Assembly: GCA_947496375.1 (NCBI GenBank)
Contig: CANMCY010000013.1
Coordinates: forward strand, 1-64,000
Source: Flavobacteriales bacterium
Lineage (GTDB): Bacteria > Bacteroidota > Bacteroidia > NS11-12g > UBA955
Length of the DNA stretch: 64,000 bases
Reading direction: 5' to 3'
Shown here piece after piece: positions 27,655 through 36,548 of this stretch. The notes beneath the pieces are model-generated. The model made no database searches, had not been told where the DNA came from, and was given only the letters and a program-made list of their open reading frames with translations. Position 1 is the first letter of the stretch. Each line of letters starts with the position of its first letter. Made by a program: the position numbers and the translations under genes.

Positions 27655-29301
27655 TTACGGTCTTTTCAAAGACAGCCATGCTTCAAATTCCACAAGGGTT
27701 TTGGCGTTGAGCGTCATTTCTTTGGTGAGTCCGCCCTTACGCGCCGCCAGGGTACCAAAGTACATATCATGGTAACCTTCCTTTTCATGCGCATCGGGGT
27801 TGATGGAGATGAGTACCCCTTTTTCAAGTGCATACGGAATGTGTGTCCAGTCTAAATCTAAACGAAACGGATGGGCATTCAGCTCAATGGCAACCCCGTT
27901 GGCAGCACAGGCATCAATCAAATAGCGGTGGTTTACGGGATAACCTTTTCGCACCAGCAACAAACGACCGGTGGGATGCCCCAGAATGCGGGTGTAGGGA
28001 TTTTCAATGGCTTTGATGAGACGCTGCATGGCGCGATCTTCGGTCATATTTAATGGAGAATGAATGCTGGCCACAATCAAATCAAATTTTGCAAGCAAAT
28101 CAGGTTCGTAATCCAAGGAACCATCATTGAGAATATCGCTCTCAATGCCTTTGATTATGCGAAAGGGAGCCAATTCGGCATTCAACGCATCAATTTCTTC
28201 CATTTGCCTCAAAACCTTTTCGTTGCTCAGGCCCTGTGCATAGCCGGCTGTGCGGCTGTGATCGCAAATACCCAGGTATTCGTAGCCCAGCTTTTTGGCA
28301 TGTTCGGCCATTTCCCGCAGACTATGAAGTCCGTCGCTGTAGGTGGTATGATTGTGTAAAATTCCTTTCAGATCCTTGAATTCAATCAGGGCTTCCTTTC
28401 CGGCGGATTGTAATTCTCCGATACCCTCTCTCCTTTCCGGCAAAATGTAAGGGAAACCCAATTGCTGATAAATTTCAACTTCTGTTCGCCCTTGAATGGT
28501 AGAGCTTTCATCCATACCCAATGCCTGAAAATGGGCAGCAGAGCCGGTTCCTAAAAACCACTGCTTTTCAAAATCGCTTGCAGGTGTGGTTTCGAAGGCA
28601 AACAAAAATCCGTTAGCGTCCCGGAATTTGAGTTCGTTATCGGTGCTGCGTTCCAGTTGATTTGTGGTGGCAAACTCCAACAATTCCGTTTCTTTCAGGG
28701 TGGTTAATATGGCTATGGATTCAAGCACAATGGCGTTTCGGCGAAAATCACCGGTAAATTCTGTGCGTGAGGATAGAAACTGCGTTCTGATTTTTTGCAA
28801 CATTTCCACGGCCGGTGCCTCCGCCCTGGCGTAGTGAAACCAGCCACGGGCGTTCAGCGCAAACTGAATGGACTGCTGTATTTCATGCTGTGTTTTAAGG
28901 CCAAAACCGGGAAATTCCACCAGCCGGTTTTCGCGGCAGGCATCGAGCAAATCTTCTATGGTTTCAATGCCCATCTTACGCCAAATCACGCCCACTTTTT
29001 TGGGACCAAGTCCTTTCACCTTCAGCATTTCCAGTACACCGGGCGGGGTTTTGGCGATGAGTTGTTCCAGTTCGGGAAACGTGCCGGTTTGCAACAGGTT
29101 TTTGATGGCAGACAACACACTTTTCCCAATACCGGGAAGCGCTGCGAGGGTTTCATCACTCATGTTCTGCAACGGATCCTTGAACTTTTTGATATTGAAA
29201 GCCGCCGCCGAAAGCGCCTTTACCTTAAAAGGATTTTCCTCATGTAGTTCAGCCAGTTTGGCGTAGGTACCCAGCAGGGCAGATATGTCGTAGTTGTCCA
29301 T
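27655..29301 (-). CDS. PolX-like protein: HhH domain, degenerate polymerase, intact PHP domain
   Basis: 548 residues in the layout of bacterial family X DNA polymerases. N-terminal helical lyase and helix-hairpin-helix part (1-140): LAALPGIGKSVLSAIKNLL, KVKGLGPKKVGVIWR. The polymerase palm (about 170-290) keeps FRR but lacks the catalytic DxD: the motif reads TGDFRRNAIVLESIAIL. The third Asp is also missing (LFAFETTP). The PHP phosphoesterase domain (about 330-548) keeps its metal ligands: HNHTTYSDG, CDHSRTAGYAQG, GIESDIL, ASIHSP, GHPTGR, ELNAHP, NPDAH. So it is likely a nuclease or phosphatase without polymerase activity. Confidence 0.88.
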   Translation of the reverse strand: MDNYDISALLGTYAKLAELHEENPFKVKALSAAAFNIKKFKDPLQNMSDETLAALPGIGKSVLSAIKNLLQTGTFPELEQLIAKTPPGVLEMLKVKGLGPKKVGVIWRKMGIETIEDLLDACRENRLVEFPGFGLKTQHEIQQSIQFALNARGWFHYARAEAPAVEMLQKIRTQFLSSRTEFTGDFRRNAIVLESIAILTTLKETELLEFATTNQLERSTDNELKFRDANGFLFAFETTPASDFEKQWFLGTGSAAHFQALGMDESSTIQGRTEVEIYQQLGFPYILPERREGIGELQSAGKEALIEFKDLKGILHNHTTYSDGLHSLREMAEHAKKLGYEYLGICDHSRTAGYAQGLSNEKVLRQMEEIDALNAELAPFRIIKGIESDILNDGSLDYEPDLLAKFDLIVASIHSPLNMTEDRAMQRLIKAIENPYTRILGHPTGRLLLVRKGYPVNHRYLIDACAANGVAIELNAHPFRLDLDWTHIPYALEKGVLISINPDAHEKEGYHDMYFGTLAARKGGLTKEMTLNAKTLVEFEAWLSLKRP

Positions 29302-29350
29302 GAAATATGAATATACGAAAAAAGGGGGAATTTTCCAAATAAAAAGGAAT

Positions 29351-29779
29351 TCAATCCTGTAATAACTTCAGCTCACCGCTTTCAAATGCCTTGTCAAAAT
29401 CCACCCAAATAATCATGTTGGGGTTTTCGCCCTTTAGATACATTATATTCATGGGCTGACCTGATTTTTTATTGCTGAGTACTTCCACACCCAGCACCAC
29501 AAATTTGCGGCCTGCATATTCTTTGGGAAGCTCTGCCACGTCAAAATCGCCGGTGGCAAAAAACGACTGAAAAAAACCATTGCCCGTGGCTGTATCATAA
29601 GCAGGTTCATTCCCGGCCCAACGGGTTTTGCGGTACATATCCAGATGTTTAAACTCTGAACCGCCTGTCTTTCCTATCTGCAGTGTATCACCGCGTTTGA
29701 GCTCTACCTCCACCTGCTCGTTTTTCTGAGCCAAAACTGCATTACAAGCAAACAATGAGATAAAAAACAAACTGCGCAT
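29351..29779 (-). CDS. Small exported protein of unknown function
   Basis: 142 residues, not recognised. A signal peptide ends near AVLAQ (MRSLFFISLFACNAVLAQ). The mature part is a mixed alpha/beta, soluble-looking domain with VEVELKRGDTLQIGKTGGSE, YAGRKFVVLGVEVLSNKKSG and NMIIWVDFDKAFESGELKLL. No Cys remains after cleavage. It sits between the FAD oxidoreductase (30 bp) and the PolX-like gene (49 bp) in the same direction; the neighbours do not suggest a role. Confidence 0.75.
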   Translation of the reverse strand: MRSLFFISLFACNAVLAQKNEQVEVELKRGDTLQIGKTGGSEFKHLDMYRKTRWAGNEPAYDTATGNGFFQSFFATGDFDVAELPKEYAGRKFVVLGVEVLSNKKSGQPMNIMYLKGENPNMIIWVDFDKAFESGELKLLQD

Positions 29780-29809
29780 ATTTCAAAGATATCAAAAAAA
29801 GTGCCGCAA

Positions 29810-30952
29810 TTATTGCGTTTCTTTCATCAATGCGGCCATTTCACGGCTCACCACGGCACTCAGGGCCACACCCATGCCACCCATGCGCACGCAGGCATAC
29901 AATCCCTCATCCATTCGCTGAACTATGGGTGTTCTGTTTTGATGCATGCCCATGGTTCCGGCCCATTGGTGTTCAATTTCAAAGGTTTCACCCGGCACCA
30001 CCACATCACGGAGGTAATTTTCCAGATACTGCGTAATATGTTGTGACGTTTCCAGTTCGGGGGTGGTTTCACCTTCAAAATCCAAGTTGCGGCCACCGCC
30101 AATGAGGATACGGGTTCCTAAACTGCGGAAATAAATGTAACCTTTATCGGCGTGCATCAATCCGCGCCAGGCAAGGCCGGGAATGGAAGATGTCACAAGC
30201 ACTTGTCCGCGGGCGGGTAATACCTCCAGCTCGGGCAACAGATGGGCAGCATAGCCATTTGTGCAGACCACCAAATTTCTGGCGTCGAAGCGATAACCTT
30301 CGTTGGTATTTACGCGCCACTTGCCGCTATCTAACTTCTCGGGTGGCAAAGCGGTGAGTCCGCCCATAATTCGCACGCCGGCAACAATCGCCGCTTCCTG
30401 CACTTTTTTATACAGCAGATGGGTTTGCACCATTCCCTCCAGCGGGGTATAAACACCATTTTCCAGCACCTTCATACCCAGCTTGGATGTGCTTTTCATC
30501 TGAAACGGTTTTTCGCCTGCCACAGAATCAAGGGCGCTGTTTACCTTATCGATATTGGCGGCTATGGTTTCGTATTCCGCAAGATCTTCGGGTGTAAAAA
30601 TCTCATAACCCCCGGTTTTTTCATATCCGATAGCAGTTTCGCCAAAATCTTCCAACAGCTGTTGAAGCCCCTTGTATCGTTTTTCATACAAAGCATAAGC
30701 CGTGTTTTCATCGGTACGACTGATATCATCTAAAATTTCGCCCATGCTGCCAAAACAGGCAAAACCGGCATTACGGGTACTCGCGCCCAGACTGATAGGT
30801 GCACGGTCTATCACCCATACCTCGCGATGAGGCCATTGGTTCTTAATATGACGGGCGGTTTGCAACCCCACCATTCCGGAACCAATGATAAGAATATCGG
30901 CATTTTTTAGCCATTGTTGTTCCCAGAATGAAAGGTTAGGCAGGGGTTTCAC
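29810..30952 (-). CDS. FAD-dependent oxidoreductase (DAO family)
   Basis: Predicted amine or amino-acid oxidase of the glycine oxidase/D-amino-acid dehydrogenase class. The FAD-binding motif is ADILIIGSGMVGLQTARHI (residues 18-36), followed by RNAGFACFGSMGEIL, and the C-terminal FAD loop is ACVRMGGMGVALSAVVSREM. 380 residues, cytosolic. The start is GTG 30952 (MKPLPNLSFWEQQW); there is no early ATG. This GTG is inside an inverted repeat, and a GACCTTTG box lies 4 bp upstream. The Fic gene ends 24 bp before it. The substrate is unknown. Confidence 0.9.
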   Translation of the reverse strand: MKPLPNLSFWEQQWLKNADILIIGSGMVGLQTARHIKNQWPHREVWVIDRAPISLGASTRNAGFACFGSMGEILDDISRTDENTAYALYEKRYKGLQQLLEDFGETAIGYEKTGGYEIFTPEDLAEYETIAANIDKVNSALDSVAGEKPFQMKSTSKLGMKVLENGVYTPLEGMVQTHLLYKKVQEAAIVAGVRIMGGLTALPPEKLDSGKWRVNTNEGYRFDARNLVVCTNGYAAHLLPELEVLPARGQVLVTSSIPGLAWRGLMHADKGYIYFRSLGTRILIGGGRNLDFEGETTPELETSQHITQYLENYLRDVVVPGETFEIEHQWAGTMGMHQNRTPIVQRMDEGLYACVRMGGMGVALSAVVSREMAALMKETQ

Positions 30953-30978
30953 GACACAAAGGTCGTGAAATTGCCCCT
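30943..30978 (-). promoter_or_regulatory. Hairpin enclosing the start codon of the FAD oxidoreductase
   Basis: TTTCACGAC (30947-30955) and GTCGTGAAA (30962-30970) are perfect 9-bp arms around a 6-bp spacer. AGGGG/CCCCT extend the stem beyond a 3-nt bulge. In the minus-strand RNA the GTG start (30952-30950) is paired. The spacer side also forms a GACCTTTG -7-like box (30964-30957), so it could instead be an operator. Confidence 0.55.
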
Positions 30979-31912
30979 ACCTTTCCATATATCGCTTAAC
31001 AGCTTTTGGGGTACTGTACCATACCCGCCCTTCTTTAAAGGCTTCGAGCTCACCACGCCTTGCCAACAGACTCAGGTATTCCTGACCGTAGGGCACGGCT
31101 GGATCATTGGCAATTTGTTCCAATGGAAGGTAATCGTCATAGCCATTGCCTAATGCGGAAAGATACAGTTCAAGGCTGCGCTCGGCTCCCTGAAAAAACA
31201 GCAATAGTAGCTTATCAAACTTACCCTGATTGGCTTCATTCAGCGCACGGTAGTATTTGTCTCTGTCTGCACGGAGGATAATTAGCGGCGGGTAACCCAT
31301 CCCCATTAGGATAAGGTTCATGGCAAGTCTTCCGGTGCGGCCATTTCCATCAAAAAAGGGATGAATCCAAACAAAGCGATGGTGAAATACTGCTGCAAGA
31401 CTTACCGGATCAAGCTTTTGGGGATTTTGATGCACCCATTCAATCAGCTCATCCAGCAAATCGGGCACCTTCAGCGGATTGGGTGGAATAAAATTGGCAC
31501 CGGTGATTTGCACCCGCCCGGTTCGAAATCTTCCGCAGAATTCATCATCTATGGAGGCCATGACCAAGCCATGCAGCGTGAGGATATCAGACGCAGTGAT
31601 ATTTTTACCCGGACAAACTACTTCTTCAAGCCAAGATATGGCTTTATGGTGGTTAATCGCTTCAAAATGCTCGCGCATAGTTTTACCGCCTATGGTGAGG
31701 CCATCCTGCAACACCACGCGGGTTTCGCGCAAGCTAAGGGTATTGCCTTCTATGCTGTTGGAATTGTAGGTCCATTCCACGGAAATATCTTGCCGCAAAC
31801 GCTGCAGTGCCGCGTTTGGAAAAGGGCGTAGCTTATCCAGCCTTGTTTTCTTTTCAAGGACGCGAGACTCCTGCTCCGAAGACAAACCATGTAGCGGACA
31901 CCAATCTTTCAT
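30977..31912 (-). CDS. Fic-family protein, class II
   Basis: Predicted to transfer AMP or another nucleotide group to target proteins. The active motif is complete: HPFFDGNGRTGR, giving HPFx(D/E)GNGRxxR. The N-terminal inhibitory motif of class II Fic proteins is also present (TYNSNSIEGN). A winged-helix-like C-terminus follows (YGQEYLSLLARRGELEAFKEGR). ATG 31912 is chosen over GTG 31918, because the GTG lies in an exact TATCTTTG -7 box; this gives 311 residues and an almost leaderless mRNA. No small antitoxin gene is adjacent. Target unknown. Confidence 0.92.
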   Translation of the reverse strand: MKDWCPLHGLSSEQESRVLEKKTRLDKLRPFPNAALQRLRQDISVEWTYNSNSIEGNTLSLRETRVVLQDGLTIGGKTMREHFEAINHHKAISWLEEVVCPGKNITASDILTLHGLVMASIDDEFCGRFRTGRVQITGANFIPPNPLKVPDLLDELIEWVHQNPQKLDPVSLAAVFHHRFVWIHPFFDGNGRTGRLAMNLILMGMGYPPLIILRADRDKYYRALNEANQGKFDKLLLLFFQGAERSLELYLSALGNGYDDYLPLEQIANDPAVPYGQEYLSLLARRGELEAFKEGRVWYSTPKAVKRYMER

Positions 31913-31917
31913 CCCCA

Positions 31918-31961
31918 CAAAGATAATATCGGGTAAACGTATTTTTCATATTCCCGATATT
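31918..31961 (-). promoter_or_regulatory. Promoter of the Fic gene with inverted repeat
   Basis: The minus-strand -7 box TATCTTTG (31925-31918) lies 5 bp before the ATG. AATATCGGG and CCCGATATT, 9-bp perfect arms with a 19-bp spacer (31925-31933 and 31953-31961), overlap its upstream edge. A 9-bp repeat can occur by chance, so the operator reading is tentative. Confidence 0.45.
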
Positions 31962-32017
31962 TTAACAGCAATTTTCTTACGCAGTAGTAAAATTCAAAAG
32001 AAAATATTTGTCTAAAA

Positions 32018-34234
32018 TCAGCCGATGGCTTCGGCTATAACAGTATTATAAGGCCTTGCAAAATCGCTTACCTCTCCCCAACTGTTGCCGTTCACCACCA
32101 CTCCGGCGGTTTGTACGGTGCCAATATGTGTTGCGCTAACGCCTGCCTGTTGCATAGCGGTTTCAAACGCTGCTTTCTTATCTGATGAAACACTCACCAG
32201 CACCCGGCTTTGGCCTTCGCCAAACAACCAGGCATCATTGCGCATACCGCTCAGGGTACAGATATCAAAGCCAAGTTTACCTGCCATGGCACTTTCCAGC
32301 GCTGCCACAAACAACCCGCCTTCGCTGATATCGTGGGTACTTTGCAATAAACCGCTGGTGATTGCACCATAAACCGCCATCTGCACTGCATATTCCTCAT
32401 CCAGTTCGAAATGGGGACAAGGACTGTATTCTACCCCTTTCAGCTTTGCCAGATACTGGCTGCTGCCTAAGTCATTGTGGGCTTTACCTACCAGATAAAT
32501 TAAATCACCGGCGGCTTTAAAATCCAGGCTCATTCTGTGTTCCGGTTTTTCAATGATTCCCACCATACCGATGGTTGGGGTTGGATACACCGCATTGCCA
32601 TTGGTGCTTTGGTTATAGAAACTCACATTGCCTCCGGTAACCGGCGTATCAAACTTGCGGCAGGCCTTACCCATGCCATCAATGGCATGTTTGAATTGGT
32701 AATATACCTCAGTATTGTAGGGATTACCAAAATTGAGACAATTGGTAACACCTGTTGGCACACCACCCGTAACGCGGATGTTTCTGGCGGCTTCAGCCAC
32801 AGCTATCTGCGTACCTTTATCGGGATCGGCGAAAATGTAGCGGCTGTTGCAATCCACGGTTAGTGCCAGACTCTTGTTGGTACCTTTCACCATCACCACT
32901 GCGGCATCGCTGGGTTTGTTGGTGCTTTGGTTTACGGTTCCCACCATGCTGTCGTATTGCTCATACACCCAGCGCTTGCTGGCAATGTTGGGTTCAGCGC
33001 AAAGTTTCAGGGCTGCTTCGCGGGCTTGTTCCAAGGAAATATCACTAATAGAATCCAAAGAAAATTTATTAATCTCCGCAAAATATGCGGGGATTGTCCA
33101 CTCTCTTTTATACACCGGTGCGCCACCGCCCAGCACAAGACTCTCAGCAGGAATATCGCCTTCCAACACTCCATTCATATAATAACGAACCCTGCCGGAA
33201 TCAGTAACTTCACCAATATGGGCATAGGAAATTTCCCATTTTTCAAAAACATCAATGGCCTTTTGCTCCATACCTTTCTGCACCACCACCAGCATACGTT
33301 CCTGGCTCTCGCTCAGCAGCAATTCCCAGGCCTTCATATCGGCCTGACGCATGGGGACTTTATCCAGCCATACGTCCATGCCCACGCCGCTTTTGGCACT
33401 CATTTCACTGGTTGAACAGGTAATACCCGCTGCACCCATGTCCTGCATGCCTACCACAGCCCCGGTTTCAATGAGTTCCATGGTGGCTTCCAGAATCAGC
33501 TTTTCCCAAAAGGGATCACCCACCTGCACGCTGGGCAAATCCTGAATACTATCTTCACTCATATCCTTGCTGGCGAATGCGGCACCGTGAATACCGTCTT
33601 TTCCGGTAGCCGAACCAAAAATATACACAGGATTACCCGGAGGGCCTGCCGCCGCAGAAATGCTTTTGCCTACGGGTACAATCCCCACACTCATGGCATT
33701 CACGAGGTTATTCTGCTCGTAGCAATCATCGAAATACACTTCACCGCCCACCGTAGGAATACCAAAGGCATTGCCGTAATCGCCAATGCCCTTCACCACG
33801 CCTTTCATCAGCCATTTGGTGCGATCGGTTTTAAGGTTTCCAAATCGCAAGCTGTTCAGTTGGGCTATAGGCCTTGCACCCATGGAAAAAATATCGCGGT
33901 TAATACCGCCCACACCGGTTGCTGCACCCTGATAGGGCTCAATGGCGCTTGGATGGTTATGGCTTTCTATTTTAAAACAACAGGCAAGACCATCTCCAAT
34001 ATCCACCAGACCGGCATTTTCTTCGCCGGCGGCGGCCAGCATCTTGCTGCCTTCACGGGGTAGCGTTTTCAGCCAGGTGATGGAATTTTTGTAACTGCAA
34101 TGTTCACTCCACATCACGGAATAAACGCTGATTTCAGTAAAATTGGGTTCACGCCCAAGGATCTGACATATTTTGTGAAATTCTTCTTCCAAAAGGCCTA
34201 GCTGTTTGGCCTGTTCAATGGTGGCGGCTTGCAT
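32018..34234 (-). CDS. purL: Phosphoribosylformylglycinamidine synthase subunit PurL
   Basis: Fourth step of purine synthesis: ATP-dependent amidation of FGAR, with PurQ and PurS supplying ammonia. Small-subunit form. Motifs: VYSVMWSEHCSYKNS (catalytic His), IESHNHPSAIEPYQGAATG (metal/ATP), GGEVYFDDCYEQNN and GGNVSFYNQS. 738 residues from ATG 34234 (MQAATIEQAKQLGL), the family start. The frame runs 14 codons further upstream, but a TAAATTTG -7 box at 34248-34241 lies in that stretch. purQ and purS are not adjacent. Confidence 0.96.
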   Translation of the reverse strand: MQAATIEQAKQLGLLEEEFHKICQILGREPNFTEISVYSVMWSEHCSYKNSITWLKTLPREGSKMLAAAGEENAGLVDIGDGLACCFKIESHNHPSAIEPYQGAATGVGGINRDIFSMGARPIAQLNSLRFGNLKTDRTKWLMKGVVKGIGDYGNAFGIPTVGGEVYFDDCYEQNNLVNAMSVGIVPVGKSISAAAGPPGNPVYIFGSATGKDGIHGAAFASKDMSEDSIQDLPSVQVGDPFWEKLILEATMELIETGAVVGMQDMGAAGITCSTSEMSAKSGVGMDVWLDKVPMRQADMKAWELLLSESQERMLVVVQKGMEQKAIDVFEKWEISYAHIGEVTDSGRVRYYMNGVLEGDIPAESLVLGGGAPVYKREWTIPAYFAEINKFSLDSISDISLEQAREAALKLCAEPNIASKRWVYEQYDSMVGTVNQSTNKPSDAAVVMVKGTNKSLALTVDCNSRYIFADPDKGTQIAVAEAARNIRVTGGVPTGVTNCLNFGNPYNTEVYYQFKHAIDGMGKACRKFDTPVTGGNVSFYNQSTNGNAVYPTPTIGMVGIIEKPEHRMSLDFKAAGDLIYLVGKAHNDLGSSQYLAKLKGVEYSPCPHFELDEEYAVQMAVYGAITSGLLQSTHDISEGGLFVAALESAMAGKLGFDICTLSGMRNDAWLFGEGQSRVLVSVSSDKKAAFETAMQQAGVSATHIGTVQTAGVVVNGNSWGEVSDFARPYNTVIAEAIG

Positions 34235-34240
34235 TGGGTA

Positions 34241-34248
34241 CAAATTTA
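34241..34248 (-). promoter_or_regulatory. -7 promoter element of purL
   Basis: Minus-strand TAAATTTG is an exact TAnnTTTG match, 6 bp before the ATG, so the mRNA would be leaderless or nearly so. It rules out the upstream start. Confidence 0.55.
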
Positions 34249-34303
34249 GTGCAGATTTAAGCCACACTATCCTCAATTTACTGACACTTTTTGCCCGAAA
34301 AAA

Positions 34304-36424
34304 TCAACGCAAAAGCACAACACTGCCTTTTATGGCATTGCGCCTAACGCGGCTGCCAACAGGCATCTCATACTGAAATACGTAATGATAAACCCCTTCT
34401 ATGCAATCCTGTTCGGCAGATTTACCATTCCATTGATAAATTCCTTTATCCCTGCTATCAAATACTTTTCCGCCCCAACGATCATAAATCAACATGAGCA
34501 ATGGTTTTCCGCCCCTGACAAAGATCTGAAAGTCATTATTCTTATCATCATTATTGGGGGTAAAAGCGGTAGGAATGAATAAGTCGCACAACTCTTCCTG
34601 ATAACGAACGGTTACCGCATCCGAAGCTACACCACAAGGATTGGTTACAGTGACGCTGTAATTCCCTCCCTTGGTTACATAAATCACCGAATCCGTTTGA
34701 CCGTTGCTCCATTGATAGCGGCTTTGGGGCCACGTAGCTGTTAGTTTGAGCATACCACCTTTACATAGTAACGTATCTGAGGGAAGCTGAACTAGAGGTG
34801 CGTCTCCCAGAAAAATTCTCAGTGAATCAGACCAAATACAACCAAGGTCATCCACACTGGCCCGAAATATTCCTCCGGAATTAACCAAAATGGAATTACC
34901 CGCCTGACCCGTATTCCATGTAACCGTGCCGGGAGCGGTAACCGTAAGATTAAGACTACTTCCGTTGCAAAGACTGGTATCCCTTCCAAGATTAAAGCGG
35001 GGCAAAGGGTGCACAGTGATAGGTGCTGTTGCAGAATCAGGGCAATCCGCATCGGGAATGGTATATTTTACCGTATAATTTCCAGGAGGAGAACAAGAGA
35101 AGGAGTTGCCTGAAATGGGGCCACCCGAGAAAACTCCACCGGGTGTAACTGGCGATAATGAGATGGATGGGGAATTTTCACATACAAAAGCGGGAAGACC
35201 GGTGAATGCCGCTGAAACATTGGCCCTCACACGCACAAAAACGGTATCTGTACTAGAACATCCCTCTTTGCTTCTGGCACTGTGAATCACCCTAAAAGTC
35301 CCCGTATCCTTGTAGGAATGAGTGGCGTTTTGCAACACAGAAGAATCGCCATCCCCAAAATACCAACGGTAAAAGACCAGGCCTGAAGTGGAATTCTGGA
35401 AGGCAAAACTGTTGTTTTTAAGACACTGAATTGAATCGTTGATTTTGAGTCCGCTGCTGGGATCAGCAATTACGCGCACAAAAATGGCTGCAGTGTCCGT
35501 GCAACCCGTATTGAACACATTTCCATTCAAACCATAGGTAGTTTCGCTTCTAAAAAATATCCTGTATTTTCCAGGTGAAGTGTAGAAACGGTCCGGATTA
35601 GGAAAAGTGGTACTGTCTGCTCCGCCTAGATACCACATAACCCGCTTTCCGCAACGTGGGATTGCAGGAATGGTTGTTTTATCCTCAAAGTAAAAATGGT
35701 TCCCATTCAGGCACTGAGCGGTATCCCAGTTTCTTACAGTCGGGCTGCTTTTGGGTCGGGGAACGATGAATACACTGGTCGGACTGGTGAAATTATTGTT
35801 ACATCCCAGCGAGGGTGAAGCAATGAGCTGAACGGCATAATTACCTCCTGCATTGTAAGTGTAAGAGGCGTTTACACCTGTGTCTTTGTTACCATCTCGG
35901 TAAAGCCAGGTATAAGTTATCCATCCAAAACTGGCCTGAGATTTATTGGTAAAGGTGACTTTATTGGTTTTTTCACAACTATCTGTGCGACTAAAACTAA
36001 AGTCTAACTTCAGTGAATGGGTAGTAAACGATAAACTGGATGACTTCGATGTCAGGTAATCAGGGGCAATTCCATCGTGTTCAAAAACAGTAAAATGATA
36101 AGTGGTGCCCGGCTGTAACCCGGTAATGGTAACGCTATTTCCGATATTGTCATAGACCACATAGTTACCCGAACCCAGGTGCGATCCTGCTCCGAAAGCT
36201 GAAAAAGCCGTGTATTTTGTGCCATCCGAAGGCATCACATCAACCGGACTGCCCTCTTTCATCACCACAGTCCTCCAGGCACCGTCTCCTTTGGCAAACG
36301 TTAAATTTACCGCTATACATGTAAGGCCTCCAAACTGAAGATTGCTCGCCGGTACAGTAGGTTCAGCAGCTTTTACACTCCAAAAAAAGGAAAGGAATAT
36401 GGAGGTAAAAAGAAGAGGGCGCAT
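34304..36424 (-). CDS. PKD-repeat surface protein with gliding-motility-type C-terminal domain
   Basis: Predicted T9SS cargo, exported and attached to or released from the cell surface. Signal peptide MRPLLFTSIFLSFFWSVKAA. A fibronectin-III-like domain (about 25-140) is followed by PKD-like modules (FYRWYFGDGDSSVLQNATHSY) and Ig-like repeats (GRDTSLCNGSSLNLTVTAPG). The end is the type B sorting domain: DLFIPTAFTPNNDDKNNDFQ, LMLIYDRWGGKVFDSRDKGI, DCIEGVYHYVF. 706 residues. The TATATTTG box at 36445-36438 is its -7 element. Adhesive function is likely; the ligand is unknown. Confidence 0.9.
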   Translation of the reverse strand: MRPLLFTSIFLSFFWSVKAAEPTVPASNLQFGGLTCIAVNLTFAKGDGAWRTVVMKEGSPVDVMPSDGTKYTAFSAFGAGSHLGSGNYVVYDNIGNSVTITGLQPGTTYHFTVFEHDGIAPDYLTSKSSSLSFTTHSLKLDFSFSRTDSCEKTNKVTFTNKSQASFGWITYTWLYRDGNKDTGVNASYTYNAGGNYAVQLIASPSLGCNNNFTSPTSVFIVPRPKSSPTVRNWDTAQCLNGNHFYFEDKTTIPAIPRCGKRVMWYLGGADSTTFPNPDRFYTSPGKYRIFFRSETTYGLNGNVFNTGCTDTAAIFVRVIADPSSGLKINDSIQCLKNNSFAFQNSTSGLVFYRWYFGDGDSSVLQNATHSYKDTGTFRVIHSARSKEGCSSTDTVFVRVRANVSAAFTGLPAFVCENSPSISLSPVTPGGVFSGGPISGNSFSCSPPGNYTVKYTIPDADCPDSATAPITVHPLPRFNLGRDTSLCNGSSLNLTVTAPGTVTWNTGQAGNSILVNSGGIFRASVDDLGCIWSDSLRIFLGDAPLVQLPSDTLLCKGGMLKLTATWPQSRYQWSNGQTDSVIYVTKGGNYSVTVTNPCGVASDAVTVRYQEELCDLFIPTAFTPNNDDKNNDFQIFVRGGKPLLMLIYDRWGGKVFDSRDKGIYQWNGKSAEQDCIEGVYHYVFQYEMPVGSRVRRNAIKGSVVLLR

Positions 36425-36437
36425 GGGTAAGTTTTGG

Positions 36438-36445
36438 CAAATATA
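36438..36445 (-). promoter_or_regulatory. -7 promoter element of the PKD-repeat gene
   Basis: Minus-strand TATATTTG, exact TAnnTTTG, 13 bp before the ATG at 36424. The remainder of the 124-bp spacer holds a 10-bp palindrome ACCTATAGGT (36469-36478). Confidence 0.5.
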
Positions 36446-36548
36446 ACCCTACGGACTGCCTTATTCAGACCTATAGGTTAAATCTATGACAGCTTTCAAC
36501 TCCCCATGGTTGCCTCAATAGAGAAATAGTTTATTAAATCGTTGATTT

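Noticed and set aside
30977-31912. Fic gene as half of a Fic toxin-antitoxin pair
   Set aside because: No small antitoxin frame with the inhibitory motif is adjacent; the motif SNSIEGN is inside the protein itself, so it is a self-inhibited class II Fic.
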